Positions 16,018 to 23,923 of a stretch of DNA of 64,000 nucleotides are shown here, in pieces (positions within the stretch are counted from its first letter, which is position 1; every line of letters starts with the position of its first letter). The notes beneath the pieces are model-generated. The model was given only the letters and a program-made list of their open reading frames with translations, was not told where the DNA came from and made no database searches. The stretch is from contig OZ245029.1 in assembly GCA_965223955.1 (NCBI GenBank), positions 1,922,001 through 1,986,000 of the forward strand. Direction: 5' to 3'. This DNA is from Bin75 sp965223955. Lineage in GTDB: Bacteria; Nitrospirota; Nitrospiria; Nitrospirales; UBA8639. The translations under genes were made by a program, and so were the position numbers.

Positions 16018-17822
16018 TACTCATCCTTTACCTTCAGGAGGGCCAGAAAGGCTTCTTGCGGGACTTCCACACGCCCGAGTTGCTTCATCCGCTTCTTGCC
16101 CTCTTTTTGTTTTTCCCAAAGCTTGCGTTTTCGCGTGATGTCTCCTCCGTAACACTTGGCGGTGACGTTCTTTTTGATGGCGGCAACCGTCTCGCGCGCA
16201 ATCACGCGTTTGCCGATCGCGGCTTGAATCGCGACCTCGAACATTTGCTTCGGAATCAACTCTTTCATTTTTTCCACCAATTGACGGCCACGATGATAGG
16301 CTTTCTCCTTATGAGTGATAAAAGACAGCGCGTCGATGGTTTCGCCGTTCAGCAACACATCGAGTTTCACCAAATCCGCTTCCCGATAGTCCGTCAATTC
16401 GTAATCCAAGGAGGCATAGCCCTGGGTACGGGACTTTAACTTGTCGTAAAAATCCAGCACCATTTCGTTCAAGGGCAAGGCATAGACCAGCATGATTCGC
16501 GTCGTATCCAAATACTGCAAGCTCGTTTGGACGCCACGCCGCTCCTGGCACAAGGCGAGGATATTACCGGCATAGCGTTCCGGTGCAATGATCGTGGCTT
16601 GGATAAACGGTTCCTCCATGGTTTCGATGGCTTCGGGGTCAGGCATTTTGGAAGGATTTTCAATATTCAGCACCTCTCCGCGTAGCGTCCTGACCCGATA
16701 AATCACGGTGGGGGCCGTGCTGATGAGCTCCAACCCATATTCACGATGCAAGCGTTCACTAATGATTTCCATGTGCAGCAGGCCCAGGAACCCGCATCGG
16801 AAGCCGAAACCCAGGGCCAATGAAGACTCCGGTTCATAGACAAACGAAGAATCATTGAGGCTGAGCTTGTCGAGCGAATCTCGAAGATCCTCGTAATCCG
16901 CATTATCCATGGTATAGAGCCCGCAAAAGACCAGCGGCTTCACTTCACGATAACCGGGTAACGGCGTCATCGTGGGTCGATCGGCATCGGTAAGCGTGTC
17001 GCCGACTTTTGTGTCCGATACGTCTTTCATGCCGGCGACGACGTAGCCGACCGCACCGGCCTTCAGCTCATTGGTTTTTGTGCGCTTGGGAGAAAAAATT
17101 CCGACTTCAGAGATTTCAAAGATCCGCCCAGTCGACATGAGCTTGATTTTCATGCCCGGTTTGACCACACCGTCGAAAATGCGAACCAGCACAATCGCGC
17201 CCTGGTAACTGTCGAACCAGGAATCAAAGATCAGCGCCTTCAAAGAGGCATTGATGGACCCCGTGGGCGGCGGCACTTGCCGGACCATGGCATTCAGAAC
17301 GTCATCGACCCCAATCCCCTGTTTGGCACTGACCAGGAGAGCATCGTCCATTGGCAGGCCCAGGATCTCTTCGATCTGGTGCTTCACGCCTTCAATATCC
17401 GCGCTGGCCAGGTCGATCTTGTTAATGACGGGCAGGATCACGAGATCGTTGGCCATGGCAAGATACACGTTGGCAATGGTCTGCGCTTCCACGCCTTGTG
17501 TGGCATCGACCAACAACAAGGCGCCTTCACAAGCGGCTAAACTGCGAGAGACCTCATAAGTGAAATCCACGTGCCCGGGAGTGTCGATGAGATTCAATTG
17601 ATACGTATGTCCATCATGCGCCTTATACGACGTCGTGACGGCGTGAGCCTTAATGGTAATCCCACGCTCACGTTCCAAATCCATATCATCCAGGATCTGC
17701 TCACGAAATTCCCTCGGCGTGATCGCTCCCGTCAACTCCAGTAAACGATCAGCGAGGGTGGATTTTCCGTGGTCGATATGGGCGATAATGGAAAAATTGC
17801 GGATAGAGGAAAGTGTCTTCAT
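16017..17822 (-). CDS. lepA: elongation factor 4 (LepA)
   Basis: 601 residues, the normal length for LepA. G motifs: AHIDHGKSTLADR, DTPGHVD, NKIDL. The C-terminal LepA-specific domain is present (SLDYELTDYREADLVKLDVL, CYGGDITRKRKLWEKQKEGK). It is a ribosome-associated GTPase that helps under stress and in ribosome assembly. It is coupled to lepB. The upstream gap to bioA holds a hairpin repeat. Confidence 0.97.
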   Translation of the reverse strand: MKTLSSIRNFSIIAHIDHGKSTLADRLLELTGAITPREFREQILDDMDLERERGITIKAHAVTTSYKAHDGHTYQLNLIDTPGHVDFTYEVSRSLAACEGALLLVDATQGVEAQTIANVYLAMANDLVILPVINKIDLASADIEGVKHQIEEILGLPMDDALLVSAKQGIGVDDVLNAMVRQVPPPTGSINASLKALIFDSWFDSYQGAIVLVRIFDGVVKPGMKIKLMSTGRIFEISEVGIFSPKRTKTNELKAGAVGYVVAGMKDVSDTKVGDTLTDADRPTMTPLPGYREVKPLVFCGLYTMDNADYEDLRDSLDKLSLNDSSFVYEPESSLALGFGFRCGFLGLLHMEIISERLHREYGLELISTAPTVIYRVRTLRGEVLNIENPSKMPDPEAIETMEEPFIQATIIAPERYAGNILALCQERRGVQTSLQYLDTTRIMLVYALPLNEMVLDFYDKLKSRTQGYASLDYELTDYREADLVKLDVLLNGETIDALSFITHKEKAYHRGRQLVEKMKELIPKQMFEVAIQAAIGKRVIARETVAAIKKNVTAKCYGGDITRKRKLWEKQKEGKKRMKQLGRVEVPQEAFLALLKVKDE

Positions 17823-17944
17823 TGCGAAAGCACAATTTATTGATTCTATTAGGGTTTCCTTATCTTGTCAAAGAAAGAATGCACTCCTATAATCCTGCTG
17901 GTCACGCGACCGGCTCAAAAAATTGCATTAGCATAAAAAAGGGG

Positions 17945-18036
17945 CGAATCTGTCATTCCGAGCGAAGCGAGGAATCTCTCACTGAACAACTGAGCGCCTC
18001 AATTACGAGATCCTTCGCTTCGCTCAGGATGACGAC
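17945..18036. repeat. GTCATTCC...GGATGAC hairpin repeat
   Basis: GTCATTCCGAGCGAAGCGAG near 17954 and CTTCGCTTCGCTCAGGATGAC near 18014 are complementary ends of an ~80-base hairpin unit with GGAATCTC/GAGATCC inner parts. Related copies are at 22164-22291 and 30585-30669. This class of repeat occurs in many bacterial genomes. The whole 320-bp gap between lepA and bioA holds nothing else that I can see. Confidence 0.65.
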
Positions 18037-18142
18037 TAGGTCCTTTTGCGGCAAGCCTGCATGAGAGATTCCTGATTATCTCGGCGACAAGGAAAATCGA
18101 AAACAGGGAATTCATAACCTAAAGCATTTCCATAAATTATAA

Positions 18143-19525
18143 ATGAAACAATTTAAGAAAAAAGAAAAAAACAGGACTTCTCATTTTTCATTGAAGCTCT
18201 CAAAATGGGATCGGCAATATGTTTGGCACCCGTTTACCCAAATGCAGGAGTGGGAACAGGAAGACCCGTTGATCATTGAAAAAGGCAACGGCGTCTACCT
18301 TTACGATATACACGGCAATAAATATCTGGATGGCTCCTCATCCATTTGGGTCAATCTTCACGGACATCGACACCGCACGCTGGATACGGCCATTCAAGAA
18401 CAACTCGGCAACATTGCCCACAGCACGTTATTGGGCGCAGCCAGTCCCCCCTCCATTGTCTTAGCCAAGGAACTCGTCAAAATCGCCCCGAAAGGCCTGA
18501 CGCGCGTATTCTACTCGGACGACGGCTCGACGGCCGTGGAAGTGGCCTTGAAAATGGCGATTCAATATTGGCAACAGCAAAATCCCCCGCAAAAAAAGAA
18601 AAAAATGTTCGTTCGCCTGGATGCGGCCTATCACGGCGATACGATGGGGAGCATGAGTGTCGGTGGGCTCCCCCTGTTTCATCAACGCTTTCGACCTCTT
18701 CTGTTTTCAACGATCGCGCTCGATGCTCCCTACTGTTATCGATGCCCTCTGCATTTACGCTTTCCTTCGTGTCAGACGGCGTGTCTCGATCCCCTGGAAG
18801 ACGTCCTGACCAAGCGACACGAGCAAATCGCCGGAGTCATCATCGAGCCCATGGTGCAAGCAGTTGCAGGGATCATCACGCAGCCGTCTGGCTATCTCGC
18901 GCGTGTTCGGGCATTATGCACAAAATACAACGTGCTGCTGATCGCAGATGAAGTGGCCACCGGCTTCGGCCGAACCGGAACGATGTTTGCCTGCGATCAT
19001 GAACGCGTGACGCCGGATCTCCTGTGTGTCGCCAAGGGACTGACCGGAGGATATTTGCCTCTCGCAGCAACCCTGACCACGGAAAACATGTATGAGGCGT
19101 TTCTTGGAGAGCCTAAACAGACATTTTTTCACGGCCACAGCTACACGGGTAACGCGCTCGGCTGTGCCGCGGCCCTGGCGAATCTTGAAATTTTCAAGAA
19201 AGAAAAAACACTCGTTCAGGTCAGAAAAAAATCCAGGATACTTCAAACCCTGCTCAAGCCATTGGCTGAATTGCCGATCGTGGGAGACGTTCGTCAATGC
19301 GGGCTGATGGCAGGCATCGAATTAGTCAAAAACAAGGAGACCCGTGAACCCTTTCCATTATCCGAACGCATAGGCTACAAGGTTACGGCGGAATGCCGTC
19401 GCCATGGACTCCTCATCAGGCCGATCGGCAATATTGTCGTCCTCGTTCCCCCACTGTCAGCGACCGAGCGGGAACTGCGGCAGATAGTAAATATCGTAAC
19501 GAAATCCTGCCGAACCTTATGCTGA
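18143..19525 (+). CDS. bioA: adenosylmethionine-8-amino-7-oxononanoate aminotransferase
   Basis: 460 residues, fold-type I PLP aminotransferase. BioA features: WHPFTQMQEW near the N-terminus, a YHGDTMG segment, the IADEVATGFGRTG motif holding the PLP-contacting Asp, and the Schiff-base Lys in CVAKGLTGGYLPLA. It makes 7,8-diaminopelargonic acid in biotin synthesis, taking the amino group from SAM. No other bio gene lies beside it. There is no Shine-Dalgarno site; a TTATAA-like -10 sequence lies directly before the ATG, so the transcript may be nearly leaderless. Confidence 0.92.
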   Translation: MKQFKKKEKNRTSHFSLKLSKWDRQYVWHPFTQMQEWEQEDPLIIEKGNGVYLYDIHGNKYLDGSSSIWVNLHGHRHRTLDTAIQEQLGNIAHSTLLGAASPPSIVLAKELVKIAPKGLTRVFYSDDGSTAVEVALKMAIQYWQQQNPPQKKKKMFVRLDAAYHGDTMGSMSVGGLPLFHQRFRPLLFSTIALDAPYCYRCPLHLRFPSCQTACLDPLEDVLTKRHEQIAGVIIEPMVQAVAGIITQPSGYLARVRALCTKYNVLLIADEVATGFGRTGTMFACDHERVTPDLLCVAKGLTGGYLPLAATLTTENMYEAFLGEPKQTFFHGHSYTGNALGCAAALANLEIFKKEKTLVQVRKKSRILQTLLKPLAELPIVGDVRQCGLMAGIELVKNKETREPFPLSERIGYKVTAECRRHGLLIRPIGNIVVLVPPLSATERELRQIVNIVTKSCRTLC

Positions 19526-19695
19526 CCAGAATTTCTCGTGTTCGCAAAAAACAACGACAGATTTTGTCGTGGCAATTACCTTGGTTGCAATAGTACCATA
19601 TTAACTTCAGCGCGAGCCGAGGTTGTTGAGAGAGCAAGGTGTGACATGCTCCCCCGGAGACAGACCATGATTCTGGCATTGCCTCGTACATTTAT

Positions 19696-19920
19696 GTGCG
19701 ATATACTGTGACGGGTGGAGATTTTATCCGACGCGTGGGAAAACTCGGTCGTAAGCGTGGCATCCATGTACGCTTCGAATCCCGGAAAGGCAAAGGAAGC
19801 CACGGACGCATTTACTATGGAGATCGTTTTACAACAGTCAAAGACCGCCGACAAGAAATTGGGAAGGGGCTTCTTGCTTCAATGCTCGCACAACTTGGCT
19901 TGCCCTTTAAGGATCTCTGA
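19696..19920 (+). CDS. hicA: HicA family toxin (mRNA interferase)
   Basis: 74 residues from a GTG at 19696. The HicA dsRNA-binding-like fold is visible: GGDFIRRVGKLGRKRGIHV, then KGKGSHGRIYYGD, with the catalytic His in GSHG. HicA cleaves mRNA and is neutralised by HicB. A second in-frame GTG at 19708 would remove four residues. It precedes the HicB gene by 22 bases, the standard order. Confidence 0.85.
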   Translation: MRYTVTGGDFIRRVGKLGRKRGIHVRFESRKGKGSHGRIYYGDRFTTVKDRRQEIGKGLLASMLAQLGLPFKDL

Positions 19921-19942
19921 GAACTAAAAGGAGATACGGAAT

Positions 19943-20380
19943 ATGGCGAAGTCAATGCAATTGGCGTATCCGGTCAAGTTGGACACACAAGAAGAAGGCA
20001 CAATATTCGTATCGTTTCCAGATGTCCCCGAGGCACTGACAGAAGGCACTACCGAACGAGAGGCACTGGCTGAGGCAGAAGATTGTCTCATTGCCGCTCT
20101 CGGTGGATACGTCAACGAACGGCGCAGCATTCCGTGCCCGTCGCCGGCACGCGCATGCCCTGTCGTCATACTTCCGGCGTTGGTGGCTGCCAAACTTGCC
20201 CTTTACCAAGCAATGCGCGAACAAGGTGTCAGCAATGTGGCGCTGGCCGGACAACTTGGGATCATGGAAGGAACCGTCCGGCGCCTGCTTGACCTCGATC
20301 ACCGTTCACACATTGGCCAGATAGAAGCAGCTCTCAAGACATTCGGAAAGCGGCTGGTGATTGCCGCACGTGCTGCATAG
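19943..20380 (+). CDS. hicB: HicB family antitoxin
   Basis: 145 residues. The N-terminal HicB fold (YPVKLDTQEEGTIFVSFPDV, EALTEGTTEREALAEAEDCL) is a degenerate RNase H-like domain that binds HicA; the C-terminal half (LYQAMREQGVSNVALAGQLG, then GTVRRLLDLDH) is a helix-turn-helix for autoregulation. AAGGAG stands before the ATG. It forms a type II toxin-antitoxin pair with hicA. A zinc-ribbon ORF and a DUF6602 gene follow on the same strand. Confidence 0.88.
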   Translation: MAKSMQLAYPVKLDTQEEGTIFVSFPDVPEALTEGTTEREALAEAEDCLIAALGGYVNERRSIPCPSPARACPVVILPALVAAKLALYQAMREQGVSNVALAGQLGIMEGTVRRLLDLDHRSHIGQIEAALKTFGKRLVIAARAA

Positions 20381-20464
20381 CCGAAAGATTTGACAACAGT
20401 TGATTCCGGGTTCTGTTCAGGCACCCTACCCTCTCACCTTGTTCTAGGTGTTAAAAGAGACCAA

Positions 20465-20596
20465 ATGTATTGTTCAAAATGCGGCACCCAATTGGCGTCA
20501 GGTGCTAAATTCTGCTCGAAGTGTGGGATTGCTGTCAGCGGAACTCTCCCGCTTGCAAGTGAATCGAAGATGTTAAATCAAGGAACGATCACCTAA
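20465..20596 (+). CDS. small zinc-ribbon protein
   Basis: 43 residues: MYCSKCGTQLASGAKFCSKC then a short polar tail. The two CxxC knuckles form a complete rubredoxin-like zinc ribbon. Such ribbons are usually at the N-terminus of longer membrane or regulatory proteins, so this may be a free-standing version or a truncated gene. It ends 15 bases before the DUF6602 ORF, suggesting co-transcription. Confidence 0.6.
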   Translation: MYCSKCGTQLASGAKFCSKCGIAVSGTLPLASESKMLNQGTIT

Positions 20597-20611
20597 GAGA
20601 AGAGACAATAA

Positions 20612-21412
20612 ATGAATAAAAAGCCTTACCGTAACGTTTTATCAACATCCCAAGCGAGCCTGAAAGCGGGGATTGAACAAATCCGATCTTCAATACCTCA
20701 TGCAGGCGAGATAGGAACGCTGATTGAGAGGCTGATCCGATCCGAGTTGCAAAAAGTTTTGCCTGAGAAAGTTGCCGTAGCAGACGGTTTTGTCGTAGAT
20801 GCAGATGGTCGCGCCTCGAAACAAATGGACATTATTTTGCACGACAAATTGAACACGCCACGCATTTTTTCAAGTGACGGAGCCCAGATGTTTCCAGTGG
20901 AAACAACCTATGCTGCCGGAGAGATCAAAACAAGACTTGATGCGAATACGCTCAGAGATACTTTTGAAAAATGTTCAAGCTACAAATCCTTGGTCAGAAA
21001 GGCTTATTTCGAACAAGCCAATCCGATACAGCCAACATTCTCTCTTTTTGGAAAGTCGCATAAAAATTGGCAGTCTATTTTCTTTTGCATCGCTGTCGAA
21101 AGCATGAATGTCGAGAGTCTTCGTGATAAATCTGTAGAAATCGTGGAAGAAAAGGATCTGACATATAACAATCGTGTTGATACCCTATGCTCTCTAGATG
21201 GAAATTTTCTGCTCAACTTGACAAAACGGCCCAATGCTGGGGTTCCTCAAGATCAATCAATTGACCTTCTTCCAGATGAAAGCAATAGATTTGGTGTATA
21301 TTCAGCGAGGGAGCCGTGGGCGTTGTTCATTTTTGTGTTGATGAAGTATATGGCACAAGCACCACAGATAATTGTTAATATGCTCCCTTACGATAATGGA
21401 CAACCGTTCTAA
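20612..21412 (+). CDS. DUF6602 protein, PD-(D/E)xK nuclease-like
   Basis: 266 residues. The order GEIGTLIERLIRSELQKVLP (helix with Glu), SKQMDIILHDK (Asp) and AAGEIKTRL (ExK) is the pattern of a PD-(D/E)xK nuclease core and fits the DUF6602 family. No partner domain is fused. The coding sequence is AT-richer than its neighbours, which suggests recent transfer. Its place after hicAB and a zinc-ribbon peptide resembles a small defence-type island, but a function is not demonstrated. Confidence 0.65.
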   Translation: MNKKPYRNVLSTSQASLKAGIEQIRSSIPHAGEIGTLIERLIRSELQKVLPEKVAVADGFVVDADGRASKQMDIILHDKLNTPRIFSSDGAQMFPVETTYAAGEIKTRLDANTLRDTFEKCSSYKSLVRKAYFEQANPIQPTFSLFGKSHKNWQSIFFCIAVESMNVESLRDKSVEIVEEKDLTYNNRVDTLCSLDGNFLLNLTKRPNAGVPQDQSIDLLPDESNRFGVYSAREPWALFIFVLMKYMAQAPQIIVNMLPYDNGQPF

Positions 21413-21679
21413 CGGCTTACTGGAATCCTAATGAAGACCCCTCCAGGATACTCCGGAGGGAGAGAGGTCCGTGCTATTGTCGCGTCACTCCAAACGCCCC
21501 CACGATCTGGTTCCGCTCAAAGACTCCACCGCCTTTTTCGCTCTCGTCATGGACCTAATTTGGGGGAAGGTCAGCACAGTTAGATGAGGTTCAATAAAAA
21601 TTGCTGTCCGCGGCAGTAGTTAAAGAATTTTGATCGTAGTAACGACTAGCGTTAATTATCACATTCGTGAACAACAACG

Positions 21680-22111
21680 ATGAATTTTGATCCCGCCATT
21701 ACCGCACGAGAAGCCCTGACTCGGGCATACGTCCACGATGACCTGGGCGATTCTCAACCGGACATTGAAGAGGCAGAAGAAACGTTTTCTTCTGAAATGG
21801 GCTTGGAAGCCAGACAGGCGTATGAAACCCTGATTGCCATCGGTGAAACCCTGCCTGATGCCCGGGCTTTTCAGGAATTTTTGATTTTCATCACTTGGCA
21901 ACAAGTCACGGAGGAAACCATTCCTCGCCATTTCCAGAAGGGCGTTCAGCTCACCGGGCAATTTCTTGAACGATTCGGCTCTCACGTTCAAGGGACCGAC
22001 GTGTACGAGCGTATCGTCGCGATTCGACAGTCTTTTAAAGAAGGGTTGGGCGACTGCAGTGAATCAATGCAGGACGAGTACGATCGGGATGCGTTTCATG
22101 GCGGCGATTGA
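21680..22111 (+). CDS. hypothetical acidic protein
   Basis: 143 residues, rich in Asp and Glu, predicted mostly helical, with no signal peptide or membrane segment and no motif that I recognise (MNFDPAITAREALTRAYVHD at the start). It stands alone between the DUF6602 gene and a hairpin repeat. The codon use looks like that of the housekeeping genes nearby, so it is probably a real native gene. Confidence 0.55.
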   Translation: MNFDPAITAREALTRAYVHDDLGDSQPDIEEAEETFSSEMGLEARQAYETLIAIGETLPDARAFQEFLIFITWQQVTEETIPRHFQKGVQLTGQFLERFGSHVQGTDVYERIVAIRQSFKEGLGDCSESMQDEYDRDAFHGGD

Positions 22112-22163
22112 TTGGCTACGCGCGCACGGTTTGGCATAAAAATAGTCAGCAACACCGCAGATT

Positions 22164-22291
22164 TGTCATTCTGAACGAAGTGAAGAATCTCTCCCTCAAT
22201 AACCGAGCGCCTCAACGACGAGATCCTTTCCTTCGAAAGACCCTTCGCAAAACTCAGGGCGTACTCAGGACAGGCGCTTCGCTCAGGATGA
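22164..22291. repeat. GTCATTC...GGATGAC hairpin repeat, expanded copy
   Basis: GTCATTCTGAACGAAGTGAAG at the left end and GCGCTTCGCTCAGGATGACC at the right end pair across about 128 bases, with AATCTCTC and GAGATCC inner parts and an insertion CTTCGCAAAACTCAGGGCGT. Same family as 17945-18036. Confidence 0.6.
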
Positions 22292-22358
22292 CCACCTTGG
22301 GGTTGAGCGAGGGCACAACACCGCCATGCGCCCGATAGTGCAATAAAGCAGAGGTTCC

Positions 22359-23159
22359 TTATCGTATTTCCAGAGACGTTCCGGTTTTCACTCCCAACCT
22401 TTCCGCGGCGCTGCCTTCTTTCATAAACACTTCGAGATAGCCATTGCTGTTGATCAAGGCGTCCGGTTTTTCCGAAGATCCTTGCTCGTAATGCGTTTTA
22501 AGATTGTCGATGGTGACACCACCAATTTCAAAAGAAACGTTTTTGCGCTTGGTGATGGTCTGGAGTGCTTGAATGTCGGCGGGCGTGACATCGGTAATAA
22601 TATTGCCGAACCGGTCGATATAGGCCACACGACCGTGGAGGGACCCGTCTCGCACCTCGGGCTTTTGAATCGTTAATTGTTCATAGTCAGCCACCAGGCG
22701 ACCATAGGCTCCGGGCGTTTGTCCTCGCGTCAACCAGGCGGCGGCCGGCGCAAATAAATCCCGGCCTTCAAAGGTGGCTCCTTCCGAATCCAAGCGAAAT
22801 TGTCGATTTTCGATTTGCCGAACCTCTACGGAGAGTTCGTTTTCGAAAATATAGGTCAACACGCCATTGTCGGGTGCGACAAAGAAAAACCTCGAAGTCG
22901 TGACGAGTAATCCTCGACGCGCCGAGCCGACTCCCGGATCGACAACGACGACGTGCACGGTCCCATCGGGGAAATAGTGATAACAGGAGTTCAGCAGGAA
23001 GGCGGCTTCTTCAATTGAGTATGGTGCCACGTTATGCGAGATATCGATGATGCGGGCCTGGTTGTTAATACCCAGGATCACCCCTTTCATGCTGGCGACA
23101 AAATGGTCGCGGGCACCGAAGTCGGTCAGTAACGTCAGGACGGATATGGCTGAAGGCAT
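22359..23159 (-). CDS. SAM hydrolase / SAM hydroxide adenosyltransferase (DUF62)
   Basis: 266 residues. The family signature is clear: LLTDFGARDHFVASMKGVIL, DISHNVAPYSIEEAAFLL, VVVDPGVGSARRGLL, FVAPDNGVLTYI and YIDRFGNIITDV. Members hydrolyse S-adenosylmethionine to adenosine and methionine and are related to fluorinases. It lies 4 bases downstream of greA on the same strand and is probably co-transcribed with it. Confidence 0.9.
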   Translation of the reverse strand: MPSAISVLTLLTDFGARDHFVASMKGVILGINNQARIIDISHNVAPYSIEEAAFLLNSCYHYFPDGTVHVVVVDPGVGSARRGLLVTTSRFFFVAPDNGVLTYIFENELSVEVRQIENRQFRLDSEGATFEGRDLFAPAAAWLTRGQTPGAYGRLVADYEQLTIQKPEVRDGSLHGRVAYIDRFGNIITDVTPADIQALQTITKRKNVSFEIGGVTIDNLKTHYEQGSSEKPDALINSNGYLEVFMKEGSAAERLGVKTGTSLEIR

Positions 23160-23163
23160 GTGA

Positions 23164-23637
23164 TTACTCCGTAAAAAAGATTTCTTGAATTTCGTACTCG
23201 ATCATCCCCGCCGGCCGGTTCACTCGCACGACGTCCCCAATGCGATGACCGATTAACCCGCGTCCAATGGGAGATTGCACGGAAATCGAGCCGTTTTTGA
23301 GATCGGCTTCTTCCTGGCCGACGAGGGCATAGGTTTTCTGTTCTTCCGATTCGACGTCCAGGAGTCGGACGGTGGTGCCGAACACCACGATTTCACTGGG
23401 CCCGGTGCCGGACTCGATAACCTGTGCGTCTCCCAATTTATATTCGAGCTCACTCATCCGCGTGTCAATAAATTGCTGTCGTTCCTTCGCCGCTTTGAAT
23501 TCGGCATTCTCCCGCAAGTCCCCATGTTCCCGAGCTTCGGCGATGTCCTGAATGTTTTGCGGACGATCGACCTTCCGCAACCGGTTCAATTCGGCCTTGA
23601 GAGCCTCATATCCTTTTTTTGTCATCGGAACAGCCAT
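23164..23637 (-). CDS. greA: transcription elongation factor GreA
   Basis: 157 residues, standard length. The N-terminal coiled coil carries the GDLRENAEFKAAKERQ segment whose acidic tip enters the RNA polymerase secondary channel; the C-terminal FKBP-like domain includes SPIGRGLIGHRIGDVV. It rescues backtracked polymerase by promoting transcript cleavage. It lies between carB and the SAM hydrolase, separated from carB by a repeat-filled gap of 286 bases. Confidence 0.95.
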   Translation of the reverse strand: MAVPMTKKGYEALKAELNRLRKVDRPQNIQDIAEAREHGDLRENAEFKAAKERQQFIDTRMSELEYKLGDAQVIESGTGPSEIVVFGTTVRLLDVESEEQKTYALVGQEEADLKNGSISVQSPIGRGLIGHRIGDVVRVNRPAGMIEYEIQEIFFTE

Positions 23638-23702
23638 AATTCCTCCAAACGAAACTCCGTATTCACCCTTTTAGGTCAAGTGAGTCATGCCTCATGGTGC
23701 TT

Positions 23703-23845
23703 TCCGTTTTTACCTCCCCTTTGTAAGGGGAGGCCAGTGGGGTAGAGTTATCCTGGCGATGCTGCCCACGGGCAACCTCTCTACCTCCCCTCACCCCTCC
23801 CGATCCTTCGGCTACGCTCAGGACAAGCAAAGGAGGGGAACAGGC
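23703..23845. repeat. inverted CCCCTCC-type cores (composite repeat without visible ends)
   Basis: A CTCCCCTTTGTAAGGGGAGG hairpin with GTGGGGTAGAG tail (left) and CTCTACCTCCCCTCACCCCTC followed by a GATCCTTCGGCTACGCTCAGG insert (right). The core is the same as in the MITE copies at 545-786 and 32759-33022, but the GTATGTGTTCA ends are not visible. It lies between carB and greA. Confidence 0.6.
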
Positions 23846-23923
23846 CGTATTAATCGACACGTTTTTCCAGGAAGAACCGTCGTTGTCTACTATTCTTGAT
23901 AAATCCAAAAGACATTCTCACTG

